A DNA stretch of 64,000 nt from the NCBI GenBank assembly GCA_036346355.1, contig CM070572.1, forward strand, positions 45,173,944 through 45,237,943. The letters are read 5' to 3'. This DNA is from Rhipidocladum racemiflorum (lineage: Eukaryota > Streptophyta > Magnoliopsida > Poales > Poaceae). This document shows, in pieces, positions 46,430 through 58,776 of this stretch; the stretch's first letter is position 1; every line of letters begins with the position of its first letter. Under the pieces are notes generated by a model, which was not told where the DNA came from, made no database searches, and saw nothing but the letters and a program-made list of their open reading frames with translations. A program made the translations under genes and the position numbers.

Positions 46430-46640
46430 ACTAATGATACACGCTTTGGAAAATATTAGAGATCGAGTTGGAGAAAAAATCTAGAGATGTAGATGTACAC
46501 GTATTTATGTTCACGAAAATAATTTTTCCAGGGAAAACGGAGAAAGGATATGGACGTAAGGAGCGGGAACCTATTTGTTATATTTTTGGACCTGAGCGCT
46601 ATTCTTAAAAATTAGAAAAGATCTCGTTCGCGATTTGTAT
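46430..46640 (-). repeat. Second copy of the dispersed repeat at 11922-12645, without array
   Basis: Its reverse complement runs AATCGCGAACGAG, CTAATTTTTAAGAATAGCG, AGGTCC, ATATAACAAATAGG, CCTTTCTCCGTTTT and ends CTCGATCTCTAATATTTT, in the same order as 11922-12040 plus 12608-12632. Only one GAAAA..TTTTCG unit lies between, against four or more in the first copy. Confidence 0.75.
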
Positions 46641-47179
46641 TTAACAGAAGTCTCTTTCCATAAAGTAACGAACAGTGTAGCCATATTCTTCGCGTTGGGG
46701 TAGCGTGGGAGGATGTCTTTCTTGCACACCGGCCGCCGTAGCATGTCCTTCTGTATTCACACCTCCTGCGGTGGAGCCGGATAGATTCCGCACTCCTTGG
46801 ACGTGGCAGGGGACACATGTCTCCTGTCATACCTTTCACGGTGAGGGAGAGTGTCATTTTTACAAAAAAAAACATATGTTGAAGGAGGGGTTAGATATGC
46901 AAAAAAAAATATTGTATAATGAGCTAGATATACACAATATTCGCATAACTATAGTAAGTCATATCTCAAGACAACAGCTGTTAAACTCATGTGTTCCTTG
47001 CCGCGCCTTCCGCGATAAGAAAATGATGACTATTTTTACAAAAACATGTGTTGAGACGGACCGCCCTTCTAGGGGTTCGTTTAGATACATCAATAACTAC
47101 CCAAAAAGATTAGCTGTCGGGAACCAAGCAATCATTGCCAGACAGAAGATGAAATCAACTCTTTTTATTGAATATAAGG
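46641..47179. other. Repeat-derived intergenic DNA
   Basis: The block GAGCTAGATATACACAATATTCGCATAACTATAG (about 46920-46955) is matched imperfectly at 48249-48285 (GACCTAGATATACATGG..), each followed by a AGTCAT...AACAGCT stretch, so the same dispersed repeat occurs on both sides of the LTR-like block. The 159-codon plus frame here has no domain. Confidence 0.4.
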
Positions 47180-48214
47180 CTTAGCGGTCAAGTTTTTTAT
47201 AAAAGAGGGCGCAACAGGGCCCAAATAAATTACAATCAAAACACCGCACAGGCAGGTCTGAGCAAAAGATTAAGACCTCAAAACCAACCCCATGCCTGTG
47301 CGATGTCGCTGTCAACCCTCAAAATCAAAACGGAAATGAAAACTGAAACGGAAACTGAAAACAGCCCTGGAGAGAGAGGAGGGCAAAATAGTCATTTTGA
47401 GAATTTTGGAGACTCCGGATGATGAAACGGAGATTTTTTTTGGACTCAGTGAATCGAAACGGTTCGTAATATGTATTTTGGGCTTTTTGGGGATTTTTAG
47501 GATTTTTTTATTTTTATAGAATTTAAACGAATTTTCGGATTTATAAATGAAATTTTTAAAAAAAATCGAAAATCGAAAAAGAAAAACGGCCGTGGGCCAA
47601 CAGTGATGGGTCGCACGGCAGTGGGCCGCGGGGTCCACGCGGGGAGGCGCTCACCCTGGTCGAGCTGGGCCAAGGCCCACGCGGGTGAGCGAGGGACAGG
47701 GAACCCTTAGGGTTTCCCCGGGTGAGCGGCGGTGGAGCGGAGCGCGGTGCGGTGGCCGGAGCTAGAGAAGGAGGGCGCGGGGAGGGGAGCTCACCGGGGG
47801 CAGGAAGGGGAGGGGCGAGGAGCACGGAGGGAGTGGGCGGCTTTTATAGGGCTCGGCGGGGAGAGAGAGCGAGGCGAGGTGACCCGTGCGCTTCTGGCGG
47901 CTGAAGGGCGCTGGCCGGCGATCGGGCTCAAAGGCGCGAGGCGGCGCTGGGACGCGGCGCTGATCCGCCATAGGTGGAGGAGACATGCACCGGTCGGGGC
48001 AAGGCCGGGCCGGCTCGGCCATGCGGGCCGGCTAGGCCCCGGGGAGGAGAGAGGCCGAACGGGCCGGCCTGGCTAGGGAAAAGGGATGGGCCGAAAGGCC
48101 CGCAAGGGAAAAAGGAGGCCCAAGACAATTCAAAAATCCAAAAATCAACCAGAAATTCAAATAAAATTAAAAAAAACAATTTAAATTCTTTTGAATTTTT
48201 GGGGTCATTTCACA
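47180..48214 (-). repeat. LTR-like block on the minus strand
   Basis: On the minus strand it starts TGTGAAATGACCCC at 48214, carries a TATA box CCTATAAAAG at 47850-47841, a GC-rich leader, and AGGGTTTCC boxes near 47710. Composition and order resemble an LTR promoter or a plant 5' end. The other terminus and target duplications are not visible. GC-rich frames here (47732-48076 and others) are by-products. Confidence 0.4.
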
Positions 48215-48579
48215 GAGTTATACCTGAAAAAAAAAACAATATACAAAGACCTAGATATACATGGTATTCTCGTAACTCATAGTCAGTCATCGCTGAGAGA
48301 ACAGCTAGTAGTTTGCTACTCCGTCCCGATTGAATACATAATGCTTTTGAATTTTGCACTTTCAAGATATGTGTACAAATACGTCTCCTTCATTAGTTCA
48401 TGTATCTCTACTATTCTTAAGTGACAGTGGGTGGCAGTGGTCCATTCTACAGATAGTAGCCTCTACTATATAAAGAGGGACTTTCTTCCCACGCCTGGCT
48501 TTTAGTAGCTTTCATTAGCTTCCCACTTCATTTTGAACGTCATTATTAGCTTTCATTAGCTTCACACTTCAATCAATTC

Positions 48580-49130
48580 CAGTTGAACACAAAACAGGGA
48601 AATTTCAAAACCAAGTCATTCCCGCTTCCATCGTCAATTTGAAAGAAATACAACTTCAATAGTGATCATGCATACACAGGAAACGAAGCGTCCTGATTAG
48701 CTTTCATTTACATACAAAAATTCAAAAAATTCCAGTTCCCATTCCCAGTTCCCGCTTCCAGCGTGGATTTGAAAGAAATATAGTGCCCTATTGGCCAGAT
48801 TATCATGCATACACAAGAAACGAAGCATTCTGCCCATTTACATACATATATACTACTAGCGTTCTGCCCTGGCGTATATAGTAGAGAACTGGGGTCTTCC
48901 ATTCGCAACCAAGACACTGGGGTTCTAGCGTTCTGCCCTGGCGTATTTCAAAGAAATAGTGCCCTATTGGCCAGATTACCATTCGCAGCCAAGACACTGG
49001 GGTCTTCCATCTTCCATCCGCAGCAAGAACTTGGCGTCTGCCTGGCCGCAACTGATGTTCCTCCCTGCAAGGTTGGTCCTCATGCTTCCTCCCTGCCAGT
49101 TCCTCCCTGCAGAATGGAACAAATGTAGAC
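48580..49130. repeat. Patchwork of short direct repeats
   Basis: TAGTGCCCTATTGGCCAGAT occurs at about 48781 and 48957, GCGTTCTGCCCTGGCGTAT at about 48859 and 48928, GCA(A/G)CCAAGACACTGGGGT three times, and GATCATGCATACACA(G/A)GAAACG twice. These suggest several small duplications near the candidate Helitron 5' end. No gene is supported. Confidence 0.6.
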
Positions 49131-50038
49131 ACTGCGATGAACCAATATCAACCATGCACACAGAGTTTGAGGATAAGTGCAAATCTATCTATAGAATTGA
49201 CAATCTCAGTTCAATGATGTTGATAGAAAGAGAGTGAACAAAACCTCTTTGTTGGCTTTACAGTGCATCAAGTACTCCATCTACGCCCTCCCTGGCCGTC
49301 TTCCATCTACGCCCTCCCTGCATGCAACGGACCGCAAGGGTGAAACCAATCAAGGTTAGTAGTGCTGGTTCTTATGCTTCATGGTTATGCTTAGTAGTAC
49401 TGCATAATGTACTGCTTAGTAGCAAGAAATTTCATTTAGTAGAGATAATGTAATGTACTGCATAATGTGTTTCTTATTCTTATGCTTAGTAGTACTGCAT
49501 AATGACCCTCCAAAATGACAAAAAAACATTATCCAGTGCGATTATATCTAGACTAGAAGTGAGATAAGACACATGTACTGCTTAGTAGCAAGAAATTTCA
49601 TTTAGTAGAGATAATGTAATGTACTGCATAATGTTTCTTATTCTTATGCTTAGAAGGAAATTAGCTTCAAGTCCAAGGGTCCAGTACTGATATTATTGTC
49701 CTAATATCTTGCTGATTTGTCTACCAGTATCCATTAGTTATTTCAGCAGAGCTGAATTTACAAACTAGCAGGCTTATTGGAATAAATTGGAGTAACTAAG
49801 AACTCACTAGATTCTGTCATGATGAAAGTGAAACCAACACAACTTATGTAACAAGGACATGCTGTAGACTATTTCCAGCAACCTCTAAGTACAGCATTAT
49901 ATGAAATTGTACACTGTAGTAGCTAAGAATGGAAGCCAGAGACAAGGGACCCAGATCAGTCAACAACAAGCACACAATACAGAGGAAAAACACAATTTAG
50001 TGTAAAAAAATATTACCATCCAAGTAAGAGAAAAAAAC
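49131..50038. other. Non-coding interior with an 80-bp duplication
   Basis: GTACTGCTTAGTAGCAAG...TTCTTATGCTTAG occurs at 49409-49492 and again at 49575-49655. A shorter repeat CC(G/A)TCTTCCATCTACGCCCTCCCTG occurs near 49280-49320. No gene was recognised. Confidence 0.55.
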
Positions 50039-50165
50039 GTCCAGTGGGAAATGTTGGAAGATGTTCATCAAGTGCTACCATACCGGTTACAACACCAGAC
50101 ACAATAGACACCATTGATGTACATGTGGACACTACAATTGCCCTCCCATGCTTGAGACCCCGAGT
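50039..50165 (-). pseudogene. Captured exon of a NIPA8-type magnesium transporter
   Basis: On the minus strand, an acceptor TTTGTGCAG precedes an open exon reading TRGLKHGRAIVVSTCTSM, then VSGVVTGMVALDEHLP, and a donor-like GT follows at 50038. I recognise this from memory as a transmembrane exon of plant NIPA8-like (DUF803) membrane proteins, proposed Mg2+ transporters. Neighbouring exons of that gene were not found on either side, so this is an isolated fragment carried inside another unit, opposite in strand to the RPA-like gene. Confidence 0.7.
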
Positions 50166-52764
50166 CTGCACAAATGAAATGACCCATTAGTGGAAAATAA
50201 AACGAGATCAGGACAAAAATAATTCAAAACTAATAGACAAGTCCTCAAGGCAGATGTTATCATATTTGAATGAACAAAGTTCACCCAAACCTATCCTATC
50301 ATATTTGAATAACGCATTTCTCCACAAGGATTCACGAACATGTCTCTTGTAAGTATAGTGCAACAGGACTATGGGTCTTACATATACTTCAGTAAAACTA
50401 TTATCAGCCTTGTATCAGCTCGGGGGATATTTTGGTAGACTTGATGGATTGCAGGCATATGGTTTTGTAGTGAAGAACTGATGATATGAGTTTTTTTTTT
50501 AAAAAAAGCTGTGAAACCATAAGAAAGAACTTGGAAGAGAAAATAAATCCAAAAAATAGCATTATGCCAAAGCCAGTGTGTAGTTCCAGAGATTATGCCA
50601 TAAAAATCACTTAGGCCAGTTTGGCATTGCTGCTTTCATGAGGTTTGCATATGGAAGAAGGGCTTCAACTTACTAAATAAACTCGAAAAATAAGCTACAA
50701 ATTTGTCGCTTCCTTCAAACAATAAACCCATAACCTAAAGCTAGGACAAACATGACTTTAAAGAGTTGTTCCTAAAAGGTATTGTTCCATCTTCCACAGC
50801 AAAGCCATGAAATCTCCCACAAATTACACAGTTTGAATGCATAGATGTAATGAAAAATATATAGAAGCCTCATTGCAACAACACTTAGCGTCTCAGTACA
50901 CATCTCATTGTGTTTTGACAACAAATTGTTACCAAGAGTCTAAGACGTAGTCTATGCAGCACGTGCTCACACAAAAAAGAACAAATCACCGAAACACCTT
51001 CCCTATTTACTCCCATTGGGACTCCTATTTTAAGTACCGGTGCATGCAAATAGGGGACCAACAGGTGCTTAGTATTGTGTATATGTAGTATTTGTGTGTT
51101 CTATACTTATGTCCTGTGAACACATAAGAATATGTAAACTGCCACTGCAATAAACAAAGAGGCATGCAATGTAACTAAGTAATCCATATAATGAAGTTGT
51201 TATGCACTCATGGCATCACAAGATGAAAAACAGAATAAATATACTGAACCGCTATGAGATGGTGAGCTAAATATTGCAGATGGATAAAATGGGTAGACAC
51301 ACACATTAACCACCATTATAGCATAAATCGTGAAAAGGAACAGCAGAAGCATATTCCAAACAATTTAAGATTTGTGGCAGAAGCAACTTATTCTTATATA
51401 TACTCATTAAGCATATCTCAGTAGCATCTAAAAGCGTCTCAAAGCGTCATACATATGTATAGAACACACAAATACAACAGAAATTAGTACACAAGTTGCC
51501 TGCTGCACAAAAGTAATCAACGAAAATGAGAATGCACCAAATCTGAAACTTAACTAAATTAGTCATGTATAAACACAGGAGCATTTCAAGACCAAAAATC
51601 AAGAAACATGACTCTCAAGTCAGCAATTAACTAGAATCTACAATGACTATCTAATTAGAATGGCAGCTGCAACACGCCCAGTATGCAAGCCCAAATTTAG
51701 TTAAGCCCAAATACCTCCACGCATACGGCATATATCACATTTGTCAATGGATCATTCTTAAACCATTCTGCCACAGGATAAGTCCAAAGATAACAATTAT
51801 TTTCACCTGGTTTCTGAGCAACAATCGATAAAGGTATAAAAAAAAGAGGAGCTCAGGGGGCAATACCAGGGGGCAATATATGACAGTATTCTCTTTTTTG
51901 TTGCATTTTACACAAAGTTTACTGTCGTAGGTGTTGTCGTGTGTAGTATGTTTGTCTCCCTACACAGATGATTTGCTGCTGCTTCTCTTTTGGTTTGTTA
52001 GCTCAAACAATTTTGTACTAACAGTACTTCCCATTTGAAGTGTAGTGGTCAGGGAATACAAAAAAATCGTTGACCGTCCATTCACCTTGAAGGTAATTGT
52101 TAACCCATGCTATAGTCTTATATTTGTGGATTGACCAGTGACAAGGAACACAATGTGATGCTGCAGGTTCACTTTGCCACCCCCCTTCAATTCCTGAAGC
52201 AGCAACCTGTCCTGACATTGCAGAGTTCTCAGGTAGTTACTTGACTCCTCACTGCTTATGGTTATTTGTAATTTACATGCTCGATCAGAGTTTTGGTTCT
52301 TGTATTCTGTTATAGTTATATGCATATATATTCGGCTGGGTGGTAGAAGTGACTTTGATAAAACTGCATTATTTCACTACATGCTTACTTATGTGTTCAT
52401 TTGCTATATCTGATGATTGATGAGACAATCCCATGGAAGTATTATAGATTAATGATATGCACCAAAAGAATAATTGTTTGCTTTTCTTTTCCTGATTTTC
52501 AACAGTTTTTAGTTGTGTTTCAGCAGCAATGAACGATATGAAATCATGAATTTATGGGTTCGCAATCACCTTGTGCTCATCAATGACTGATATCTGAATT
52601 TATGGGTTACAATAAAATTAGCCTCTCTTTTCTTCGCTTTCTCCAGCTGAGTATTTTGCTGCGTCTATTGTATGACGTTAATATTTCAATAGTTGTGCAA
52701 ATAGCAATTGCTTATGCCTTCTATAAACTCATTTTCTGTAATGAAGTACTTGAAGGACATTTCT
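50166..52764. other. Long AT-rich interior, no supported gene
   Basis: Contains a block at about 51405-51485 (ATACTCATTAAGCATATCTCAG, AGCGTCATACATATG) that recurs at about 56688-56755 and 57163-57235. A minus frame at 52018-52218 shows no recognised domain. An upstream non-coding exon of the RPA-like gene may lie here. Confidence 0.45.
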
Positions 52765-54173
52765 ATGGCACCAATTAATCCAACAAGAAAGAGAACGTAC
52801 GCGCTATTTTCTGAAAGCCCCGTGGTGCCTAGGTGAGTTTACTGCACTATCTCATCCATCTAATTACACATATACCAAAATAATAAATATGCTCTTTTTA
52901 TTAGTTTCAAGGTGTTCGACAATATTGAATTTGGGGATGTGGATATGTTTTGGAGAATCTGTGTTTTAGTAGATGTCAAATTCCCTGTTCAAGATAACGG
53001 TGATATGCTTCGATTTATCTTTGTGGATGAGACTGTAAGTCCAAACAAAATTCAATTCAACCCCTAATGAAATTATTTTTATTGCCAGCTAACATGGTTT
53101 ATTCCAAATTTAAAGGGATCAAAAATAGAAGCTATTGTCAGGGGCAGAAATGTTCATAGATGTAACTTAGCACTCAATGAAGGCCGTAAGTACAACATTC
53201 ATCGTGTCCAGTTCCACCCTAACCTTGAGGAAGTCCAGTTTCGGAACATTCGAAACTCTTATGAGTGCACGCTAACTGACCGCACAACTGTCGACCCTTC
53301 TGCGGTCTTAGTTGATTTTCCTCTCTACCCAAAGCATTTTATGTCATTTGAGGATGTGTATGGACGTCCGAACAAAACTTTTGTAGGTATGGTTCAAAAT
53401 TTCTTTTTAGCAGATCTGATATTAAATGAGATTTTGAAGCTAAAAAAATAAACATACAACATGTCATCCAGATATAGTTGGAGTGGTGGTCCATTGTGGT
53501 GATCTTGAGTACTACGAAACCTTTCCACGCCGTATAGTACATAGAGAGGTGATATTGCTAGACACAAGGTAAAGCTATAATTATTTTCACAAAGTACATA
53601 TTAACTCAAACTAATTTGTGCACAATATTTATAATATTCTTCTTATGTTTAATTGTAGGTTTAACTTATTAGTTATTCAAGTATGGGATGAGCATTTAAC
53701 CCAACATGTTCTCAGTTGGTCGGAGGCTAAGGCCAATCACCACGTCCTTCTTGCAACAATGTTGAAAAAAGATAACAGATACGGTAACTAATTCATTAAC
53801 CTATAAAATAAAATAACAAAGGCTATAGTTAATGTTGATTTAAAAAAACTTGTATTAATATGTATGTTGATCTTTAAAACAGGATGTGTGGAGACTACAC
53901 GGTACACAAAACTAGCATTCGCCCCAGATCTTCCCACAACACAAGCACTTCAAAGTAAGTGTATTTAGTTTAGATAAGAAACAAACTATATACAAAATAA
54001 ACTTTTAACTTATTTTCTCTAACACGTCTTAAATTATTATTGTAGACTTTCGGCACCCTCTGGTAGCAGGAGCATTTGATCTGACATTCTTAAAAAAGTT
54101 TATTGAAAGGAGGTGGGCATATCTTGCTCGTGTGGTTACTTGGACTACCAATCGACACCATTTGGATCGTTAG
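52765..54173 (+). CDS. RPA70-like OB-fold (DUF223-type) ssDNA-binding protein, 7 exons
   Basis: Exons 52765-52832, 52905-53034, 53116-53386, 53472-53568, 53659-53783, 53883-53954 and 54046-54173 join in frame to 891 nt (296 aa). Every border is GT/AG and no internal stop occurs. The second and third exons give an OB-fold: ICVLVDVKFPVQDNG, MLRFIFVDETGSKIEAIV, then NIHRVQFHPN, as in the DUF223 domain of plant RPA1-like proteins. DIVGVVVHCGDLEYYET starts a second OB-like unit, with LLVIQVWDEH. Replication protein A subunit 1 binds single-stranded DNA; in plant Helitrons such genes travel with the element. At 296 aa it lacks the C-terminal zinc-finger domain of full RPA70 and is Helitron-like in length. 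The start is the first ATG; earlier exons are possible. Confidence 0.85.
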
Positions 54174-54470
54174 AGATTAGGCTAATATGATAGGTTATGT
54201 AACTGGATGCTAGATAGGTTTTATTACTATGATCACCTGTATATATGAAAGGGAGGGCAGAGAGAGAGAGGGATGGAGGGAGAGAGCAAAGGAGTATTCA
54301 GAGTAGAAAGGAAGGGGGGGTTGAGTTCGGGTACTTAGCTCATGGATGTTTTATTTCAGCTGCAAGTGTGTTTTGTAACTGTCCTCTTGGATGTTTTATT
54401 TTATTGTGTTTGTTTATGTTGAAACTATACTATCGTTGTTTGGAGTTTGTACTTATGAGAATAGCACAAT

Positions 54471-56130
54471 ATGATCAGGTAGGACAGCCTAACTCTTCTC
54501 TCTGGTAGTGATCTGTGGGAGAGAAATATAGAGATTAGCTTCTCCTCCTACTACAACTGCAGCAAGGGAGAGAGCAAAGGATGGAGGGAGAGAGCAAAGG
54601 AGTAAACAGAATAAGGACAACTGGAGATTAATGGCAGTACAAGCAAAAGTGTGAGGGTGACATTGTCACTACTCATAAGAATATCTACCACAGTGTAGCT
54701 AAATAATTAGTATATACATACGTATATATGAACACATACCTCTTTCAAAATATGCACGACAATTTAATTAACCAGCGTACCCTAGCTGCATATTAATCTT
54801 GTATGTATACATATATACTATTTTCTGAAAGCAACGTGTATGTATATACTCACTAGCTGCCTTTAGTCATGCTTAGTATAAAGTACACACAGCCAAACAT
54901 TTCCAGTAACCACCATACACAAGGGCAAATACTTTTCTTTTTGTTATGCCTTAAGCATGATTGTACAAAACTCAAATTAATACTTGTGCATTGCATGATT
55001 CACAAAGTCATATATGTATTACTCTAGATCCATAGTGTGTTCAGCATGCATGTGTGATAATCAAAAACCATGGCTAAAAGACACACAAGATAGTAACAGA
55101 ACAAGCGATTAAGAGGAACATGAGAGAGCTTAGCTTGTGGGTGCAAAAGAAGGAGCCGGCCAGAAAAGGGGTCAATCACCATTTCTTCTCGTACCACACA
55201 TCCACACCTCAATCTCCTACAGAAAAAAAGGTACCAAGCTTTAGTTTGAGTGCCCTTTTTCTTTTTACCATTCAATATCAGTAAATGATACCCCAGCCTT
55301 TAAACATGAAGAAAAAGGCAATTAAAACAAATGCATGGAGAGTGATCCACTGTATGAATGCATATGCGTGCATGTATGATGATATGGCACAAGAAGCACA
55401 AATTTCCAAGTAAAAATAACCTGATGTTTGCACAAATCTCAGGGAGCATGGATAATATATTAGCAGCAAGAAAAGAGGACTAGACTGCAAACTTTCTTCT
55501 CAATTTTCAAATGAAACAAACACTAATTACTTGGTCAATTGACGCAACAAAAGAAGTTTAATTGCCTTGGTAAATTGCACTACTTAATTAGCCAGATCAA
55601 TTCACGACACAAGACGTAAGACCCAGTTCCCGCCGGGGAACAGTTTACAATCTTTCTATCCGTTCAGTAAATGGGTGAAATGTTGGTTGCTTTTCCTCTG
55701 GTAGTAAGGAAAAAGAGTTTATCCAAATGACATTTCTACCTTCCTTCATTAATGGCAGTACAAGAAAAAGAATTGTAGGAGGAGGTAGCATATGATCAGG
55801 TAGGACAGCCTAACTCTTGTCTCTCTGGTAGTGATCTGTCGGAGAGAGATATAGAGATCAGCTTCTCCTCCTACTACAACTGCAGCAGGGGAAAGGTGAG
55901 GTGTGTAGACAGCAAGATATGAAAAGGCAAGCTGTATTGAATAAGGGAGTGAGATCTGAAGAATATTATGGAGGTGTTGCAAGAAAGGGAGGGCAGAGAG
56001 AGAGAGAGAGGGAGAGAGAGGGATGGAGGGAGAGAGCAAAGGAGTAAACAGATAAATAAGAACAACTGGAGATTAATGGCAGTACAAGAAAAAGTGTGAG
56101 GGTGACATTGTCACTACTCATAAGAATACT
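54471..56130. repeat. Direct duplication of about 220-340 bp, 1.3 kb apart
   Basis: ATGATCAGGTAGGACAGCC through AACTGCAGCA and GGATGGAGGGAGAGAGCAAAGG to GTGACATTGTCACTACTCAT occurs at 54471-54694 and at 55792-56130. The second copy has additional (GA)n sequence. A third GA-rich relative is at 54249-54306. The interval 54695-55791 is AT-rich without a supported gene. Confidence 0.75.
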
Positions 56131-56558
56131 GAAAAAAGAGCTCATGCAAAGTTATCAAGCAGTTCTGTTACTCATAATTATTAGTTCATTGATTCCTATA
56201 AAAGAGCTCATGCAAAGTTATCAAGCAGAATACTGAAAAAAAAATATATTAAGCACAATTATATGCTGTGAAACTCTTAACTCAATGTAGATACCAATAA
56301 AAACAGTGAACCCAGGATAACAAGTTGCACTTTTTTTTTGATAAAATAATCCAGCAGGAAAGGTTCTTATCACCAGGAAAGTATAAATAAGTTAGAAAAA
56401 AACATACAATAGTAAAAAAAAACATACAATAGTAAAAAAAAAAAGAACAAACTACATAATACACAGTCAAAATACTAAGTATATCCTAATTCAACCAACA
56501 ACAATGTCGACACATCCCTTATCACCATTTGGCTAATATATGTTTTTCTATCCCATTT

Positions 56559-57357
56559 GGACTGATTAGTGCTCATGAAATTCAACAGAAAGTCTCATGC
56601 TTCATGTGTTTCTTATTCTCATGCTTAATGTGTTTCCATGAAACCATTCTTTATTATGCAAATAGAAAACACATAATACTACATATACTCATTAAGCATA
56701 TATCAGTAGCATCTCAAAGCGTCTGAAAGCGTCATACATATGTATAGAACACACAAATACTACATATACACAATACTAATACAACAGAAATCAGTATATG
56801 TCCTGTGAATAGAAATTAGTATATGAACACAATACTACATATACACAATACTAATACGTATAGAACACACAGATACCATCCTTCTCAGTAGCGTCTGAAA
56901 GCGTCATACATATACTCATTTACATACTACATATACTCATTTACATACTACATATACTCATTTACATACTCATTTTTGCAACAATGAATGGACAGAGTAA
57001 CAAAGAGCAATTAATGGACTGATTAGTGCTCATGAAATGAACAGAAAGATTGCATGTGTAAGTCTCATGCTTCATGTGTTTCTTATTCTCATGCTTAATG
57101 TGTTTCCATGAGCACTGTTGTTATGCAAATAGAAAACACCAAAGAAAGACAATACTACATCTATACTCATTAAGCATATCTCAGTAGCATCTCAAAGTGT
57201 CTGAAAGCGTCATACATATGTATAGAACACACAAATACTACATATACACAATACTAATACAACAGAAATCAGTATATGTCCTGTGAACAGAAATCAGTAT
57301 ATGAACACAATACTACATATACACAATACTAATACGTATAGAACACACAAATACCAC
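56559..57357. repeat. Tandem duplication, period about 457 bp
   Basis: GGACTGATTAGTGCTCATG starts units at 56559 and 57016. Both run through CTTATTCTCATGCTTAATG, CATCTCAAAG(C/T)GTCTGAAAGCG and ACAATACTAATACGTATAG in the same order. No gene was recognised. Confidence 0.85.
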
Positions 57358-57599
57358 TACCATAAGATTCACAACTATGTTCGCAATCGATCTGTATATG
57401 GATCACAACATAAGATTCACAACCACTACCAGGATAAGAGTCATAATACAAAAAAAAACCACCTGGTTCCTTATTCACCACACACCATCAATAGCATTCC
57501 ACATCTACCAGTACAATAAGACTTGTATTACAGAGGCCCATACATGAGCCAATGAGGTACTGACTGCTAGCACAACTATCACCATAATCACTAAGCTAC

Positions 57600-58460
57600 T
57601 TTCGAATTTTGCCAGTAAATCAAGATGCTATTAAATATGTGCAATCACAGGTAGTGAACCCAATATTAAGAAAAAAGGGAACTTGGAGAGGGGACTTAGC
57701 TTAAGAATGGGGGTGGTCTTGAGAGGCGTCGGCGGTGGAAACCACCCGGGGGGCGGCGGATCTGAGGGCAGCAGCGCCACCTGATCTGCATGGGCGAAAA
57801 AGACAGGGGGATTAGCTGCAGCTGAGCGGGGAAGGAGAAGAAGAGAGGGGGTGGTGGGGGAGTGAAGAGTCACTTAGCTCGGATCCGGTCGGAGGCCAGG
57901 GATGGCGGCACTGCTGAGAGAGAGAGAGAAGATCGCGGGGCTCGTAGCAGGAGACCAGCGCCAGACGCCCGAAAGAAGGGGGGCGGCACTCGGGTCTTGG
58001 CAGCCGAGGAAGAGAGGGAGGAGGAGGTAGAGGTAGAGACAGGGAGCTAGGTGGCGACGCCGAATCGAGGAGGCCCGAGTCGGGCGGAGCGTCTGGCGCT
58101 TCGAAGCGGAGACAGGAGCGGCCGCCAAGCGTTGCCGATCGGACGACGGCGCGGATCAAAGAAAAAGGGAGAGAAGGGCAGCAGGTGGTGGCGGCGGCGT
58201 TTAGGCCAAGAACGGAGGCGGCGACTGGATCCATGGAGGAGGGCGATAGGGGAGAAGCGGCGCATGCGGGAGAGAGAGGGGAAGTGTGGGGAGCGGCGGA
58301 TGGAAATGGAGGTGTGTGCGAGTGGAGAGAGAGAGGGGACTAGGTTAAAGGGCATTCGGCCGGGCCTAATGGGCCGGGAAGATGGGCCAGGAAGATGGGC
58401 CGAATGGGCCGGGAAGGTGGGCCGAAGTGCGGCTGGGCCAAATAAGGGCATGGGAGGGAG
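57600..58460 (-). promoter_or_regulatory. GC-rich promoter/first-exon-like island, minus strand
   Basis: 58366-58440 holds six copies of TGGGCC (GGCCCA on the minus strand), a plant site-II-type motif. Downstream on the minus strand a frame from 58234 to 57812 (140 codons, Pro/Ser/Arg-rich) has no domain. The texture is that of a housekeeping promoter with GC-rich leader, possibly captured. A protein is not supported. Confidence 0.45.
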
Positions 58461-58776
58461 AGAAAAAAAGACAAAAGAATAATAGGTCAATGCTTGTATG
58501 AACATTAAGAAAAATGTTAATAAAATAAAAGGGAAAAACCTGAAAAATAACTGCAAAACATTCACCTTGTCACTAGAAAAATAAATGTTAATAAAATAAA
58601 TCTAAAAAACCTTCACCTTGACACTAGAAATATACATGTTAACCCGAGTATCATTGATTGACTGCAATTCGTTATGTGAGTGTGTTATTTGTCATTGAGT
58701 TGACAAATTAGTGCTATTATTATATTTATGCTACCATCTGAGTATGTATATATATTTCTGTTGTAGGCTTTAACAC

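Noticed and set aside
47732..48076. Plus-strand Gly/Arg-rich frame
   Set aside because: It is antisense to an LTR/promoter-like block with a TATA box and has no domain.
55640..55655. GTTCCCGCCGGGGAAC hairpin as a possible Helitron 3' end
   Set aside because: No CTRR terminus follows within the expected dozen bases.
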